64,000 bases of DNA from Bacillus sp. FJAT-14578 (GCF_000504165.1 NZ_AYSE01000001.1:372001-436000); one strand, 5' to 3'; shown: positions 7,008 to 17,062, counted from the stretch's first letter. The notes: a model not told the origin generated them from the sequence alone. Translations and numbers: made by a program.

Positions 7008-8912
7008 TTACATGACCCGTTTGAACATCTTCTCCATTTCATAGGTGGAGTAATGAACGATGATCGGCCTTCCATGCGGACATGTAAAAGGATCGCTTGA
7101 TTTGCGCAGAGTTTCCAGCAAAGCGAAAATTTCATCGGTGCGTAAATGATGATTCGCTTTGATAGACGCCTTACAGCTCATCATAATGGCAGCTTCTTCA
7201 CGCAATTTCAATAAATTTACCTTCTTCATTGTTAATACCTGCTGAATCATTTCTTCAATGATTTCCTGTTCTTCTCCTTTTGGGAACCATTGCGGATGGG
7301 AACGAACGATATAGCTGTTATGGCCGAAATCCTCCAAAAATACGCCAACTTTCACCAGTTCTTCTTTATGTTCCTCCACGACCATTGCTTCATTCAATGA
7401 ATACTCCAATGTAATCGGCATCAATAATTCCTGCACTTCCGTCTCCACATTTGCCAATTTGTCACGGAAATATTCATACTTGATGCGTTCCTGAGCCGCA
7501 TGCTGATCCACGATGTATAGCCCATTTTCATTTTGAGCCAATATATACGTACCATGCATTTGTCCGATTGGATACATGGGCGGAACCCGGCTTTCTTGTT
7601 TCTCCCCATTCTCGATGACCGTGGCTGCCGATGGTTCTTCCACCTCATCGCCAAAGGAAACCTCCTCCTCCGGTTCAAAGGAATCACTCTTATGTTTTAA
7701 CTCATCTATAGGCAACTTTTCGTACGAGATAACGGGCTCCTCATACACTTTTGACGGAACCGGTTCTTCTATCTTCTCTTTTGGCGTCATGGAGAAAAAA
7801 GATGGAAAAGACATGGGTGCCTCTATCTTTGCCTCTTCCCGTTTCTCCTCATGTTCAAAAGCAAATCGTTGTTGTTCTTCCTGCACAGGGACCGTTTTCT
7901 TCTTCGGAGCCACTTCCGGAATAAGCTGTTGACGCTTAAAAACGGCACGGACGCTTTCTTCGATTAAGGAAAATAATTCGGCTTCTTTACTTAGCCGAAC
8001 TTCCAGCTTCGATGGATGAACGTTGACATCCACTAGAAGCGGATCCATCTTAATAGTCAAAAAGGCAATGGGATAACGGCCTATCGGAAGGAGCGTATGA
8101 TAGCCTTGCTGAACAGCTTTCAGCAAGGGATAATTTTTCACATATCGTCCGTTAATGATGGTCGACATATAATTTCGGGATGCCCGAGTGATTTCCGGCA
8201 ATGCCACATACCCTTCAATCTCATAATCGAGTGAATCAATATGGATTGGTTTCATCTTTTTGGCAATATCCACGCCATAAATGGCGGCAATCACTTGGCG
8301 TACGTCCCCGCTTCCATTTGTATAAAGCAACTGTCTTCCTTGATGAGTCAACTTTATGGACACTTCCGGATGAGCCATGGCAATGCGGTTGACCACATCC
8401 GTCACATTTCCAAGCTCGGTATTGACCGTTTTCATATATTTCAACCGGGCAGGCGTATTATAAAACAGATGGCTAACGGTCATATCCGTTCCTTTTCGGC
8501 TCGCTGTCGGCTCATGGGCAACCACTTCTCCACCTTTTAGTTTCAAATAGGTTCCTGGACCTTCTCCTGTACTCGTCTTTAGTTCGAGTATGGAGACAGA
8601 CGCAATACTCGGAAGCGCCTCTCCTCTAAAACCTAAGGTACGGATGCGAAACAGATCGTTTTCCGTTTTAATCTTGCTCGTGGCATGCCGCTGAAACGCC
8701 GTTAAACAATCATCGTTTTCAATTCCATCGCCATTATCGACAATACGGATTTTAGAGAGCCCCGCTTCTTCCAGCTCAATTTCTACAACCGTACTGTTGG
8801 CATCAATAGCATTTTCCAACAGTTCTTTCACAACTGAAGCCGGACGCTCAACCACCTCTCCAGCCGCGATTTTATTGGACAAATCATCGGATAACTGCAC
8901 AATCTTCCCCAT
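7008..8912 (-). CDS. mutL: DNA mismatch repair protein MutL
   Basis: 634 residues. The N-terminal GHKL ATPase shows [38 protein letters not shown] and the [12 protein letters not shown] loop. A long acidic linker (about 340-440) leads to the C-terminal dimerisation domain with the endonuclease motif [12 protein letters not shown] and zinc-site parts SCKAS and CPHGRP. This is the nicking type of MutL used by bacteria without MutH; it cuts the new strand after MutS finds a mismatch. GGAGGTGG precedes the ATG. It lies downstream of mutS, separated by 190 bases holding two large hairpins. Confidence 0.97.
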   Translation of the reverse strand: MGKIVQLSDDLSNKIAAGEVVERPASVVKELLENAIDANSTVVEIELEEAGLSKIRIVDNGDGIENDDCLTAFQRHATSKIKTENDLFRIRTLGFRGEALPSIASVSILELKTSTGEGPGTYLKLKGGEVVAHEPTASRKGTDMTVSHLFYNTPARLKYMKTVNTELGNVTDVVNRIAMAHPEVSIKLTHQGRQLLYTNGSGDVRQVIAAIYGVDIAKKMKPIHIDSLDYEIEGYVALPEITRASRNYMSTIINGRYVKNYPLLKAVQQGYHTLLPIGRYPIAFLTIKMDPLLVDVNVHPSKLEVRLSKEAELFSLIEESVRAVFKRQQLIPEVAPKKKTVPVQEEQQRFAFEHEEKREEAKIEAPMSFPSFFSMTPKEKIEEPVPSKVYEEPVISYEKLPIDELKHKSDSFEPEEEVSFGDEVEEPSAATVIENGEKQESRVPPMYPIGQMHGTYILAQNENGLYIVDQHAAQERIKYEYFRDKLANVETEVQELLMPITLEYSLNEAMVVEEHKEELVKVGVFLEDFGHNSYIVRSHPQWFPKGEEQEIIEEMIQQVLTMKKVNLLKLREEAAIMMSCKASIKANHHLRTDEIFALLETLRKSSDPFTCPHGRPIIVHYSTYEMEKMFKRVM

Positions 8913-8991
8913 CGTTCCACCTCCGTCTCTTCGTTTTATTTATCTAGTTGCAGCAAACTTCATTTACAATGGGTCTGTTAAAGTCTAGTAA

Positions 8992-9056
8992 GGTGGAATG
9001 GACCGTCAATAAATCTCATTGATTCTACTCCATTTATGGCGGCGGTCCATTCCGCC
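8992..9056. repeat. Long inverted repeat between mutS and mutL
   Basis: GGTGGAATGGACCG pairs with CGGTCCATTCCGCC around a 37-base loop that itself contains ATAAAT/ATTTAT. The stem resembles the AATGAACCGCC hairpin at 59552-59603 after truB. It has no T run on the minus strand. Confidence 0.6.
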
Positions 9057-9057
9057 A

Positions 9058-9099
9058 GGGGAACCGAGAAGGGGAAGGTTCCCCCCTTCTCGGTTCCCC
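9058..9099. terminator. Strong hairpin just after mutS
   Basis: GGGGAACCGAGAAGGGG pairs perfectly with the complementary right arm around a short loop. A T-rich tract follows on the + strand only, while mutS runs on the minus strand and stops at 9103. It could weaken readthrough from mutS into mutL or protect the mutS 3' end. Confidence 0.55.
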
Positions 9100-9102
9100 T
9101 GT

Positions 9103-11742
9103 TTATTTTTTCTTGAGGTACTTTTGCAATTCATACATTTTATTTAACGCTTCAAGCGGCGTCATTTCTAAAATGTCACAGTCTTTCAACTGCTGAAGCA
9201 CATTCTTTTCCTTTTTGGATAGCTCCGGCTCCCTTGACTGTGAGTGCTTGCGCTCACTGAACTCAAAAAAGGAAAGCTGGTTTTCTTCCACCACTTCCTG
9301 CGGAATGCTCTCTTTCTCGACTTTAGCGTGAACGGTTCCTTGTGGCTTGACTTCCAAAGAAGCCCCGGCTTCCTCCTGTTTTTCAAGCTTGTCCAAAATG
9401 ATGCGTGCCCGTTCAATCAAAGGTGCCGGGAGTTCAGCCAATTCGGCTACATGGATTCCATAACTTTTATCGGCAGCCCCTTCTTTAATTTTATGAAGAA
9501 ACACGACTTTGCCGTTTTTCTCAACGGCACTGACATGGACATTTTTTACACTGGCTAACTCGTCTTCCATAATGGTCAATTCATGATAATGGGTCGAGAA
9601 CAATGTTTTACAGCCAATATGTTCATGCACATATTCAATAATGGCCTGAGCCAACGCCATCCCATCATAAGTGGACGTACCACGGCCGATTTCATCAAGT
9701 AAAATTAAGCTTGATTGAGTCGCATTCGTTACGGCATTTTTCGTTTCGATCATTTCTACCATGAATGTACTCTGACCGGACACTAAATCATCGGCTGCTC
9801 CGATACGTGTGAAAATTTGATCAAAAATCGGCAATACAGCTTCATCAGCCGGAACAAAGCAACCAATTTGGGCTAACACAGCCGTTAGTGCAACTTGGCG
9901 CATGTACGTGCTTTTACCGGACATATTCGGTCCTGTAATCAGCAAAATCGAGCGATCATTGTTCATATGGCAATCATTTGGTACGTATTCCTGAGAGTTC
10001 ATCACTTTTTCCACCACCGGATGGCGTCCGTTTTGGATGGCGATGTTCCCTTCAGCTGAGAACGACGGCTTTCGATAGTGGCGTTCCTCGCTGATTTTCG
10101 CGAAACATTGAAGAACATCCAGTTCACTGATGATTTTTGCCAGTGACTGCAAACGAGGAATAAACGCCTTGACTTCCTCACGAATGAGCAAAAACAAATC
10201 GTACTCAAGTTGAACGATTTTTTCTTCCGCTTCCAATATAAGAGCTTCCTTTTCTTTCAGCTCCGGCGTGATGAACCGTTCTGCATTGGCCAACGTTTGC
10301 TTACGCTCATACATTCCTTCCGGCAGTGAAGAAAGGTTTGATTTCGTCACCTCAATATAATAGCCGAACACACGATTGTAGCCAATTTTCAGCGATTTAA
10401 TTCCCGTCTTTTCACGTTCGCGCTGCTCAAGAGAAGCAATCCACGATTTACCGTTTTTACTTGCATCGCGGTATTGATCAAGCTGTGCGTGATAGCCATC
10501 TTTAATGATGTCTCCTTCTTTGATGGAAAGAGGAGGATTGTCCTTCAGTCCTTTTTCTAATAAAGCTTCCAATTCCTCGCATCTGTCAATCTTCTCCGCT
10601 AATTTGCCGGAGTAAGGATGACCAAGGCGAGACACTACTTCCTGAATTCCAGGGATATTTTGCAGCGATTTTTTCAATTGAATTAAATCGCGGGCATTCA
10701 CGTTTCCAAATGCTACGCGCCCTGCCAAACGCTCCAGGTCGTACACCTCTTTTAACAACTCACGCAGTTCTTCCCGCTCAAAGAATTGGTTCATGAGTGT
10801 TTCTACCATATTCAAACGGTTTTCAATATGCCCTTGATTCAATAATGGGCGATCAATCCATTGCTTTAATAAACGGCCTCCCATCGCTGTCACCGTTTGA
10901 TCGAGAAGCCATAGTAACGAACCCTTTTTCCCTTTCGTACGAATGGTTTCCGTTAACTCCAAGTTTCGTTTTGAAAATAAATCAATTTTCATAAACTCGT
11001 TGATTTGATAAAACTGTACAGGCTGCATATGGTCTAATGAACGCTTTTGGGTGCGAACTAAATAATGAATGAGACGAGAAAATGTATGAACAAGCTTTTC
11101 CTGCTGAATATTTTCAATTAAAGATTGAAAGCTTTCAAGATTGGAAGTTTGCTGTTCGAACGACACCGTGATCGTTTGGCGTTCTCGCAATTTCTGGAGC
11201 TGTTCACCTGAAAAGTTAGCATCTACCACAATTTCTTTTGCTTCTTTTGCATAAATTTCAGCACTGGCTTCGTCCCAGCCTCCTGCAATCAACGTAACGC
11301 TGTTTTCTCCAGTCGATAAATCAGAAAAAGCGAGACCATATGTGTCATCTTCAAACTGCGTGACCGAACAAAGGTAATTATTTTCTTTTTCTTCTAATCC
11401 GCCCTGCTCCATGAGAGTTCCAGGTGAAATGACTTGTACCACTTCACGTTTCACGACGCCTTTAGCGCTTCTCGGGTCTTCCACTTGTTCACAAATGGCC
11501 ACTTTATATCCTTTTTCAATTAAACGGTCAATATACGTTGGAGCGGAATGATATGGCACTCCGCACATCGGAATGCGCCCTCCGTCACGACTTGTCAGCG
11601 TGATTTCCAATTCCTGTGCCGCTTTGACGGCATCCTCAAAAAACATTTCATAAAAATCGCCCAGGCGAAAAAATAAAAAGGCATCTTCATAATCTGCCTT
11701 TATCGTCAAATATTGTTGTATCATCGGCGTATATTCTGCCAT
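9103..11742 (-). CDS. mutS: DNA mismatch repair protein MutS
   Basis: 879 residues. The mismatch-reading N-terminal domain has the GDFYEMF motif (Phe-x-Glu wedge) near residue 29-35. The C-terminal ABC-type ATPase has Walker [14 protein letters not shown], signature STFMVEM, Walker [13 protein letters not shown] and the STHYHEL switch. The tail contains QLSFFEF, which resembles the short beta-clamp binding motif seen in MutS proteins. GGAGG lies 6 bases before the ATG. An IS-like repeat (copy B) ends only 58 bases upstream, inside the region where the promoter must lie. Confidence 0.97.
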   Translation of the reverse strand: MAEYTPMIQQYLTIKADYEDAFLFFRLGDFYEMFFEDAVKAAQELEITLTSRDGGRIPMCGVPYHSAPTYIDRLIEKGYKVAICEQVEDPRSAKGVVKREVVQVISPGTLMEQGGLEEKENNYLCSVTQFEDDTYGLAFSDLSTGENSVTLIAGGWDEASAEIYAKEAKEIVVDANFSGEQLQKLRERQTITVSFEQQTSNLESFQSLIENIQQEKLVHTFSRLIHYLVRTQKRSLDHMQPVQFYQINEFMKIDLFSKRNLELTETIRTKGKKGSLLWLLDQTVTAMGGRLLKQWIDRPLLNQGHIENRLNMVETLMNQFFEREELRELLKEVYDLERLAGRVAFGNVNARDLIQLKKSLQNIPGIQEVVSRLGHPYSGKLAEKIDRCEELEALLEKGLKDNPPLSIKEGDIIKDGYHAQLDQYRDASKNGKSWIASLEQREREKTGIKSLKIGYNRVFGYYIEVTKSNLSSLPEGMYERKQTLANAERFITPELKEKEALILEAEEKIVQLEYDLFLLIREEVKAFIPRLQSLAKIISELDVLQCFAKISEERHYRKPSFSAEGNIAIQNGRHPVVEKVMNSQEYVPNDCHMNNDRSILLITGPNMSGKSTYMRQVALTAVLAQIGCFVPADEAVLPIFDQIFTRIGAADDLVSGQSTFMVEMIETKNAVTNATQSSLILLDEIGRGTSTYDGMALAQAIIEYVHEHIGCKTLFSTHYHELTIMEDELASVKNVHVSAVEKNGKVVFLHKIKEGAADKSYGIHVAELAELPAPLIERARIILDKLEKQEEAGASLEVKPQGTVHAKVEKESIPQEVVEENQLSFFEFSERKHSQSREPELSKKEKNVLQQLKDCDILEMTPLEALNKMYELQKYLKKK

Positions 11743-11800
11743 GTGAATCCTCCATGCTATCTATCGTAAATTTCATTCATTTTCATAATGAAATAATAAA

Positions 11801-11958
11801 GGAAACTTCCATTAGTGGGGGGTTCCTTCATCCCCCACTAATGGTTAGTTGATCTTATCGGGCTTTTACGGGCAGTTATCCCCCGCTTAGACCTTAGACT
11901 TCTTCGATTTCTCTCAAGTCTTGAAGTGGGGGTCTTACTGCCCATTAATGCGGGATAA
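11801..11958 (-). repeat. IS200/IS605-like repeat, copy B
   Basis: Read on the minus strand it starts TTATCCCGCATTAATGGGC and ends ...GGAAGTTTCC, with the blocks AACTGCCCGTAAAAGCCCGA and AACTAACCATTAGTGGGG shared with copy A but only 7 bases between them instead of about 58. The right end forms a large hairpin (CCATTAGTGGGG with CCCCACTAATGG). It occupies most of the gap between mutS and the divergent 94-residue gene; nothing else is seen there. Confidence 0.65.
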
Positions 11959-12064
11959 TGGTATTATACCAACTTTTTATGTTCTTGTACAAAAGCCGAC
12001 ACACATCTCCTTCCTCAATCATTTACTAATAGTAACCTATTAATGGGAGGAGAAGTCAGTCAAA

Positions 12065-12349
12065 ATGGAAAAGCGTTCAGCATTTCAAGTTATTGACTTA
12101 AAAGAGTTAGCAGAACATGGGGTAACAGGAAATAAAAAACTCGGACTCCTAAGCCAAACATTGACTTTTACTTGTGGTCTTCCACGTCATACTTTCCCTG
12201 TTGTTTTAACAAATGGTCAGTTTGTAGATATCAAATATGAATCCGGGCCTATTACAGTGACAATCGGATGCGGAAATCAATTCAATGAACTTACAGAAGT
12301 AATAGATTTACGAAACGGTCAAGCTGTACAAGTAACTTGCTTAGAATAA
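12065..12349 (+). CDS. Hypothetical protein, 94 residues, between mutS and cotE
   Basis: A small soluble protein (MEKRSAFQVIDLKELAEHGV...) whose middle part looks beta-rich: LTFTCGLPRHTFPVV, FVDIKYESGPITVTIGCG, VTCLE. Three cysteines are present. It reads against the flanking cotE and mutS genes and has its own terminator. A GGAGGAG site lies 12 bases before the ATG, longer than usual. Position beside cotE suggests, but does not show, a link with sporulation. The family is not recognised. Confidence 0.6.
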   Translation: MEKRSAFQVIDLKELAEHGVTGNKKLGLLSQTLTFTCGLPRHTFPVVLTNGQFVDIKYESGPITVTIGCGNQFNELTEVIDLRNGQAVQVTCLE

Positions 12350-12379
12350 TGCTCGCTTCACATTGGCAGTATGAGAGAC

Positions 12380-12407
12380 ATCTACTCTTCGTGGGTAGAT
12401 TTTTTTA
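12380..12407 (+). terminator. Terminator after the 94-residue gene
   Basis: ATCTAC and GTAGAT form a short stem followed by seven T residues. Confidence 0.65.
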
Positions 12408-12475
12408 ATAGTTAGGCCCGGTTTAAACCATGATGTTGATTTTCCACACTAAACTTTAACACAACCAATACATAA

Positions 12476-12531
12476 GAAAAACTCAGGCGGTTTCAAACCC
12501 CTTTTTATATCAAGGGGTTTGGCCGCCTAAG
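12476..12531. terminator. Terminator after cotE
   Basis: AGGCGGTTTCAAACCCC pairs with its near-complement GGGGTTTGGCCGCCT. A-rich sequence on the left gives a TTTTTCTTAT tract on the minus strand after the hairpin. Confidence 0.8.
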
Positions 12532-12541
12532 TTATTTATTA

Positions 12542-13081
12542 TCATTCTTCATCGCCTAAAATAAAGTCCGGGTTTAAGTCCTCAAATTCCTCATCATCAA
12601 CATCAAAATCATCCACATCGTCACCCATACCATCTGGATTGACCGACACACACACTTTTGTTTCACCAATAATTTCTGACAGCAATTCTCTTTCAACTTG
12701 CACCAACACTTTATTACCATTAGGTGAAATGGTGCATTCTAAGCAATTGGGCTGTTGCAAAACACGGACAATCACTTCACAATCATCACTGACCGCATCT
12801 TCATCTTTATAACGAAGCTTAATGACATCTTTATAGGAAACCGTCTCTGTGCACACTTCTGTTTTGGTATTGTCTTTGTGCGAATACCATGTATTAATAT
12901 CATATGTGCCTTCTACTTCCACTGCATTTCCATGTTTTTTAGCATGATAACGATGATTGATGACCCAGCAGCCAAGAATGCTTGTTGGTCGATTAGGCGG
13001 TGTAATCGTATGAGACGACTGTGTAAACTTTCTGCCTTTGCCAACAACGGCTTTTGTAATAATTTCTCTATAATTTGACAT
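12542..13081 (-). CDS. cotE: Outer spore coat morphogenetic protein CotE
   Basis: 179 residues, made in the mother cell, where it forms the layer on which the outer coat is built. The sequence has the CotE-typical start [20 protein letters not shown], the [18 protein letters not shown] block and a very acidic C-terminal tail ([19 protein letters not shown]). GAGGAGGG lies 9 bases before the ATG. Two CATACAAT elements upstream fit sporulation sigma factors. It keeps its place between mutS and ricA-miaB as in B. subtilis. Confidence 0.96.
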   Translation of the reverse strand: MSNYREIITKAVVGKGRKFTQSSHTITPPNRPTSILGCWVINHRYHAKKHGNAVEVEGTYDINTWYSHKDNTKTEVCTETVSYKDVIKLRYKDEDAVSDDCEVIVRVLQQPNCLECTISPNGNKVLVQVERELLSEIIGETKVCVSVNPDGMGDDVDDFDVDDEEFEDLNPDFILGDEE

Positions 13082-13114
13082 GCGAACATACCCTCCTCAA
13101 ACAATCTTCATTTC

Positions 13115-13122
13115 ATTGTATG
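13115..13122 (-). promoter_or_regulatory. Second CATACAAT element, possible SigK promoter of cotE
   Basis: GCATACAATG on the minus strand has an AAAC about 15 bases upstream, which loosely fits the SigK pattern. It lies 34 bases before the cotE start. B. subtilis cotE has a SigE and a SigK promoter; assigning this one to SigK is inference. Confidence 0.35.
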
Positions 13123-13188
13123 CATGTTTTATAGCCAGTTTGCCGGTTGTTTTATAAAACTAAAAAAGCATAAAAACCGCTATACTTC

Positions 13189-13216
13189 ATTGTATGCTCG
13201 CATGTGCCAAGAATGA
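13189..13216 (-). promoter_or_regulatory. SigE-like promoter of cotE
   Basis: The minus strand reads TCATTCT (13210-13216), 13 bases, CATACAAT (13189-13196). The -10 is a perfect SigE match; the -35 has two mismatches and the spacing is one base short of the usual 14. Confidence 0.45.
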
Positions 13217-13226
13217 CCACTTTTCC

Positions 13227-13293
13227 AAAAGGGGGAGAATTGGAAAATATTCTCCCCCTTTTTCAGACTGTGAAGAGCAAGCTCTCTTCACAG
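13227..13293. terminator. Two tandem gene-end hairpins
   Basis: AAAAGGGGGAGAAT pairs with ATTCTCCCCCTTTT (13227-13262), and CTGTGAAGAG pairs with CTCTTCACAG (13268-13292). They lie between the cotE promoters and ricA and should insulate cotE from the miaB-ricA transcript. Confidence 0.6.
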
Positions 13294-13364
13294 CCTAAAA
13301 AAGACCGATTATTCAACCAGCCTTTTTCTTAATAACAAATTATTTAGCGTTAACAGTGAAAAAT

Positions 13365-13392
13365 AAAAAAGAGCGGTTAGTCCCGCTCTTCT
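13365..13392 (-). terminator. Terminator of the miaB-ricA unit
   Basis: AAGAGCGG and CCGCTCTT enclose a 6-base loop; on the minus strand TTTTTTATTTTT follows. The stretch from here to the ricA stop (about 120 bases) has no supported gene. Confidence 0.75.
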
Positions 13393-13514
13393 TATTGCCC
13401 AACTTCGGATTCTAATCTTTCGGTCGTTCCACTTCTGTCCATGAAACCAAAAAGCGATTTCCCGTGCAGCAGTTCTAACACTTCTCAAGATTGAACAGTC
13501 GCCTACGCTTTTCT

Positions 13515-13946
13515 TTAGTGACAACCCATTCCGTTTGTGGAACGCACTTTGGAGCCGGTCTCACCGCGAAGAAGGTCTCCGCCTGTCGATTCAATGATTT
13601 GGTCTGTAACCTGTTTTGAAATCGTGCTTGCTATTAATTGCATTAAATCATTGACTACAACTTGGGATTCTTTGAACTCTTGAATAATCGGAAGCTCATC
13701 CAATTCTTCCTGAATGGCATCAATTTTTGCTTCCACTTGTTTTAATGCTTCCACTTTTCCATAGTGCTGGAAGTTTACTGCTTGTTTTTGCAAGCTTTTA
13801 ATGCTGGCAATCATTTCGCGAACCTTTTGGTTTTCGTTCAACTGTGCTTCCGCACGTTTAAAGAACTCTACTTCTTCCGTTTCCGCCATCATTTTTGCAA
13901 GTTCCCGAGCACGTTGTACAATTTCGTCTTTTGTGTATGCTGCCAT
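13515..13946 (-). CDS. ricA: RicA (YmcA), subunit of the RicAFT complex
   Basis: 143 residues from ATG 13946, the same length as B. subtilis YmcA; the longer frame to 13997 lacks a ribosome binding site, whereas GAGGTG lies 8 bases before this ATG. The protein is almost wholly helical (coiled-coil-like ELAKMMAETEEVEFFKRAEA, then KVEALKQVEAKIDAIQEELDE). With RicF and RicT it forms an Fe-S containing complex that in B. subtilis affects RNase Y specificity, sporulation and biofilm formation. The C-terminus ends NGMGCH, keeping a terminal cysteine of the kind thought to bind the cluster. It starts 2 bases after the miaB stop. Its partner rny is encoded about 9 kb away here. Confidence 0.93.
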   Translation of the reverse strand: MAAYTKDEIVQRARELAKMMAETEEVEFFKRAEAQLNENQKVREMIASIKSLQKQAVNFQHYGKVEALKQVEAKIDAIQEELDELPIIQEFKESQVVVNDLMQLIASTISKQVTDQIIESTGGDLLRGETGSKVRSTNGMGCH

Positions 13947-13948
13947 TG

Positions 13949-15478
13949 TTATTTCACCTCTGCAACTTCTTCTATCATTTCTCCATTTAAAGACCAAGTT
14001 TTCGCTTCGATAATTTTCACTTTAACAAGTTTACCGATGGCTGATTTTGATGCTTTAAAGTTGACAAGCTTGCTTTTGCGAGTGTAACCGGCTAATACAT
14101 CCGGATTGTTTTTACTTTCACCCTCTACTAATACTTCGACAACTTTCCCCTCATATTCCTTCAATTTTTGAGCAGAAAGTTCATTTACAACCGCATTCAA
14201 GCGCTGCAGGCGTTCTTTTTTCACTTCCATTGGTACATTGTCCTGCATTTTTGCAGCCGGTGTACCTTCACGCGGTGAATAAATGAATGTATAAGCACTG
14301 TCGAAGCCAACTTCACGATAAAGCGATAATGTTTCTTCGAACTGCTCTTCTGTCTCGTTCGGATAACCAACAATAATATCTGTTGTCAATGAAACAGTTG
14401 GGATTGCTTCTTTAATTTTACGTACAAGCTCTAAATATTGTTCACGTGTATATTTACGAGCCATGATTTTCAAAATTTCCGTGCTTCCTGATTGTACCGG
14501 TAAGTGGATATGGTCAACTAAGTTTCCGCCTTTTGCTAACACTTCGATTAGATGATCGTCAAAGTCACGCGGGTGGCTTGTTGTGAAACGAATACGGGCA
14601 ACATCAATTTTGCGGATTTCATCCATTAAATCTCCTAAACCGTACTTGATGTCTTCAAAGTCTTTTCCGTATGCATTTACGTTTTGCCCCAATAGCGTAA
14701 TTTCTTGATAACCTTGTGCAGCTAAATGACGCACTTCTTGAATAATCTCTTCCGGACGACGGCTGCGTTCCTTCCCGCGAGTATACGGAACGATACAGTA
14801 CGTACAGAACTTGTCACAGCCGTACATAATGTTTACCCACGCTTTAATATTTCCTTTACGCACTTTCGGAAGGTTTTCGATAACATCCCCTTCTTTTGAC
14901 CATACTTCCACTACCATTGCTTTTGATAAATAAGCTTCCTGTAAAATGTATGGCAAGCGGTGAATGTTATGTGTACCGAAAATCATATCAACATGTTGAT
15001 GCTTGCTTAAGATTTTGTTCACAACTGACTCTTCTTGGGACATACAGCCGCACACACCGATAAGAAGGTCAGGTCGTTCTCTTTTTAATGCTTTTAAGTG
15101 ACCAATTTCGCCAAACACTTTATTTTCCGCGTTTTCCCGAATTGCACATGTATTTAAAAGAATGACATTTGCGTCCTCCACGCTATCTGTCGGCTCAAAG
15201 CCAAGCGCCATGAAAATACCGGACATAACTTCCGTGTCATGCTCGTTCATTTGACAGCCATATGTGCGGATATAAAACTTACGGCCATCCCCCATGCCTC
15301 TAAACTGCTCGTCAATCTTGAAGTCGCTATGGTACTTCACTTCTTCTTTTCCACGCTTCTTTGCATCCTTCAACGAAGGAGGCATATAAACCGTTTCAAA
15401 ATATTTGCTGTAATCCTTTTCGGATTTTTTGTCCGAAGAATTAACTTGAGTATTTTCTAAACGTTGTTTCTCGTTCAT
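13949..15478 (-). CDS. miaB: tRNA-2-methylthio-N6-dimethylallyladenosine synthase
   Basis: 509 residues, a radical-SAM methylthiotransferase that turns i6A37 of tRNA into ms2i6A37, acting on the product of MiaA. The N-terminal MTTase domain holds three cysteines for the auxiliary cluster ([25 protein letters not shown]). The radical-SAM motif is [17 protein letters not shown], with CxxxCxxC. A TRAM RNA-binding domain ends the protein. The 70-residue N-terminal extension and total length match Bacillus YmcB. It is the first gene of the miaB-ricA unit. Confidence 0.97.
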   Translation of the reverse strand: MNEKQRLENTQVNSSDKKSEKDYSKYFETVYMPPSLKDAKKRGKEEVKYHSDFKIDEQFRGMGDGRKFYIRTYGCQMNEHDTEVMSGIFMALGFEPTDSVEDANVILLNTCAIRENAENKVFGEIGHLKALKRERPDLLIGVCGCMSQEESVVNKILSKHQHVDMIFGTHNIHRLPYILQEAYLSKAMVVEVWSKEGDVIENLPKVRKGNIKAWVNIMYGCDKFCTYCIVPYTRGKERSRRPEEIIQEVRHLAAQGYQEITLLGQNVNAYGKDFEDIKYGLGDLMDEIRKIDVARIRFTTSHPRDFDDHLIEVLAKGGNLVDHIHLPVQSGSTEILKIMARKYTREQYLELVRKIKEAIPTVSLTTDIIVGYPNETEEQFEETLSLYREVGFDSAYTFIYSPREGTPAAKMQDNVPMEVKKERLQRLNAVVNELSAQKLKEYEGKVVEVLVEGESKNNPDVLAGYTRKSKLVNFKASKSAIGKLVKVKIIEAKTWSLNGEMIEEVAEVK

Positions 15479-15573
15479 GCTTTTTCTCCTTTCAACAATA
15501 AAAACTCGTCACATTATTTTAGTATATATGTTCCTAACCTAACAAACAATAACCGGATATGAGATTGAAACTA

Positions 15574-15642
15574 ATAAGTGTGATGAAAGGTATCATTCAT
15601 CACACTTATACATAGAAAAAGAGAGGCTTCCCTCTCTTTTTC
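15574..15642. terminator. Two hairpins between tdh and miaB
   Basis: ATAAGTGTGATGAA pairs with TTCATCACACTTAT (15574-15609). GAAAAAGAGAGG pairs with CCTCTCTTTTTC (15615-15642), a bidirectional terminator. The remaining bases to the tdh stop (15643-15807) hold no supported gene, although kbl would be expected here. Confidence 0.7.
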
Positions 15643-15807
15643 AGTAAACTAGTCATTATCATAGCACACTTATGAACATATTCCCATATCGAAATGACCT
15701 ATCGTTCCCACTTTCATGGATGGTTTTCTTGATCAGCATTATGGATGGCAAGATTTTGGGCTTGTTCTTGTAAAATGCTTTCTTTGTATACTTTCAGTTA
15801 TCTTTAC

Positions 15808-16836
15808 CTATGGATGTAAAATGATTTTCCCGCAATTTCCTTGCATCATTAAATCGAAGCCTTCTTCGAATTTTTCAAGGGGAAGCCGGTGAGTAATAAG
15901 AGGTGCTATATTAACGTTTCCTGATTGTAGCAACTGGGATACTTGCTGCCAAGTAGCAAACATTTTTCTTCCAGTAATCCCCTGGACAGTCACTCCTTTA
16001 AACACGATGTCATTCGTTATATCAACTTCGACTGGCCGAGCAGGCAAACTCAAAATGGAGATGCGTCCACCGTTGGTCACCATCTTGAATCCTTGTCGGA
16101 TAGCCGCTGGATTCCCTGACATTTCACAAACGACATCCACCCCGTTTCCATCCGTCCACTTCAAGGCTTGCTCAACAGAGTTCTCTTTTATGGCATGACA
16201 TATAGCCGTTGCCCCCATTTGCATAGCCAAATTCAATCGGTATTCGTTTATGTCAAATGCCAATATTTTTGCTGCCCCCGTTGCTGAAGCGATTCCAATC
16301 GCCATTAACCCGATGGGACCACAACCTATCACTGCCACTGTTCTTCCTGTAATCTCTCCTGATAATACCGTATGAGCGGCATTGCCCATCGGCTCCTGAA
16401 TGGAAGCAAGTTCAAAAGGCATACCAATCGGATTTTTCCAAACATTTCTGAACGGTACCTTCACATATTCGGCAAAACATCCTGGTATATCCACACCAAG
16501 GATATTCGTCTGTCGGCAAACATGGTATTCTCCCCTTAAGCATTGAAGACACCTTCCACACACTACGTGAGTTTCACCGGATACGTTATCTCCTATTTGA
16601 AGATGATTCACTCTCTTTCCGATGCCCACAACTTCTCCCGCAAATTCATGGCCAAAAATATAAGGCGGCTTTATGCGGCTTTGCGCCCATTCATCCCACT
16701 TATAAATATGAAGATCTGTTCCACAAATGGATGTCGCCTTCACCTTCACTAATACTTCATCTTCCTTTATTAAAGGATGGTTAACCAGTTCCAATTTCGC
16801 ACCAAACCCGCAATGATGTTTCATGATGGCCTTCAT
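15808..16836 (-). CDS. tdh: L-threonine 3-dehydrogenase
   Basis: A zinc-dependent medium-chain dehydrogenase that oxidises threonine to 2-amino-3-ketobutyrate with NAD. Catalytic zinc residues lie in SICGTDLH and GHEFAGEVVG; the structural zinc site is CGRCLQCLRGEYHVC; the NAD fold has IGCGPIGLMAIG. I choose ATG 16836 (342 residues, GGTGGGAG 5 bases upstream) over ATG 16881, which has no ribosome binding site. In B. subtilis tdh is followed by kbl, which uses the unstable product; that gene is absent here. It lies downstream of korB beyond a terminator. Confidence 0.92.
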   Translation of the reverse strand: MKAIMKHHCGFGAKLELVNHPLIKEDEVLVKVKATSICGTDLHIYKWDEWAQSRIKPPYIFGHEFAGEVVGIGKRVNHLQIGDNVSGETHVVCGRCLQCLRGEYHVCRQTNILGVDIPGCFAEYVKVPFRNVWKNPIGMPFELASIQEPMGNAAHTVLSGEITGRTVAVIGCGPIGLMAIGIASATGAAKILAFDINEYRLNLAMQMGATAICHAIKENSVEQALKWTDGNGVDVVCEMSGNPAAIRQGFKMVTNGGRISILSLPARPVEVDITNDIVFKGVTVQGITGRKMFATWQQVSQLLQSGNVNIAPLITHRLPLEKFEEGFDLMMQGNCGKIILHP

Positions 16837-16954
16837 TTGCTCTCCCACCGCCAACACTCTCCCACCTGTTATATGCCTCATGATTGTTATTTACATCATA
16901 TTCTGTTCTGTCAAATCATGTACTAAAAAATTGGGATATCCGCCTAAAAAATAA

Positions 16955-17000
16955 GAAAAGCGCAAGGCTCCCGCCTATCGGCGACAAGCATAAGACGAGT
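16955..17000. repeat. Bacillaceae GCGCAAG-type intergenic repeat
   Basis: AAAAGCGCAAGGCTCCCGCC followed by ATCGGCGACAAGCATAAGACG has the look of a short dispersed repeat I recall from many Bacillaceae genomes. A shorter relative (AAAAGCACAAGGCGCTCGCC) is at 38101-38140. Confidence 0.5.
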
Positions 17001-17019
17001 TTTGGCATTCTAATACTAA

Positions 17020-17057
17020 AAAATCCCGGTTTAAGCTCTCGCTTAAACCGGGATTTT
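17020..17057. terminator. Terminator after korB
   Basis: AAAATCCCGGTTTAAGC pairs perfectly with GCTTAAACCGGGATTTT around TCTC. It ends the korAB unit six bases after the stop. Confidence 0.85.
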
Positions 17058-17062
17058 GCCGA

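Noticed and set aside
13309..13524. A 71-codon frame on the minus strand after ricA
   Set aside because: It begins with TTG inside the end of ricA, has no ribosome binding site and runs through the ricA terminator.
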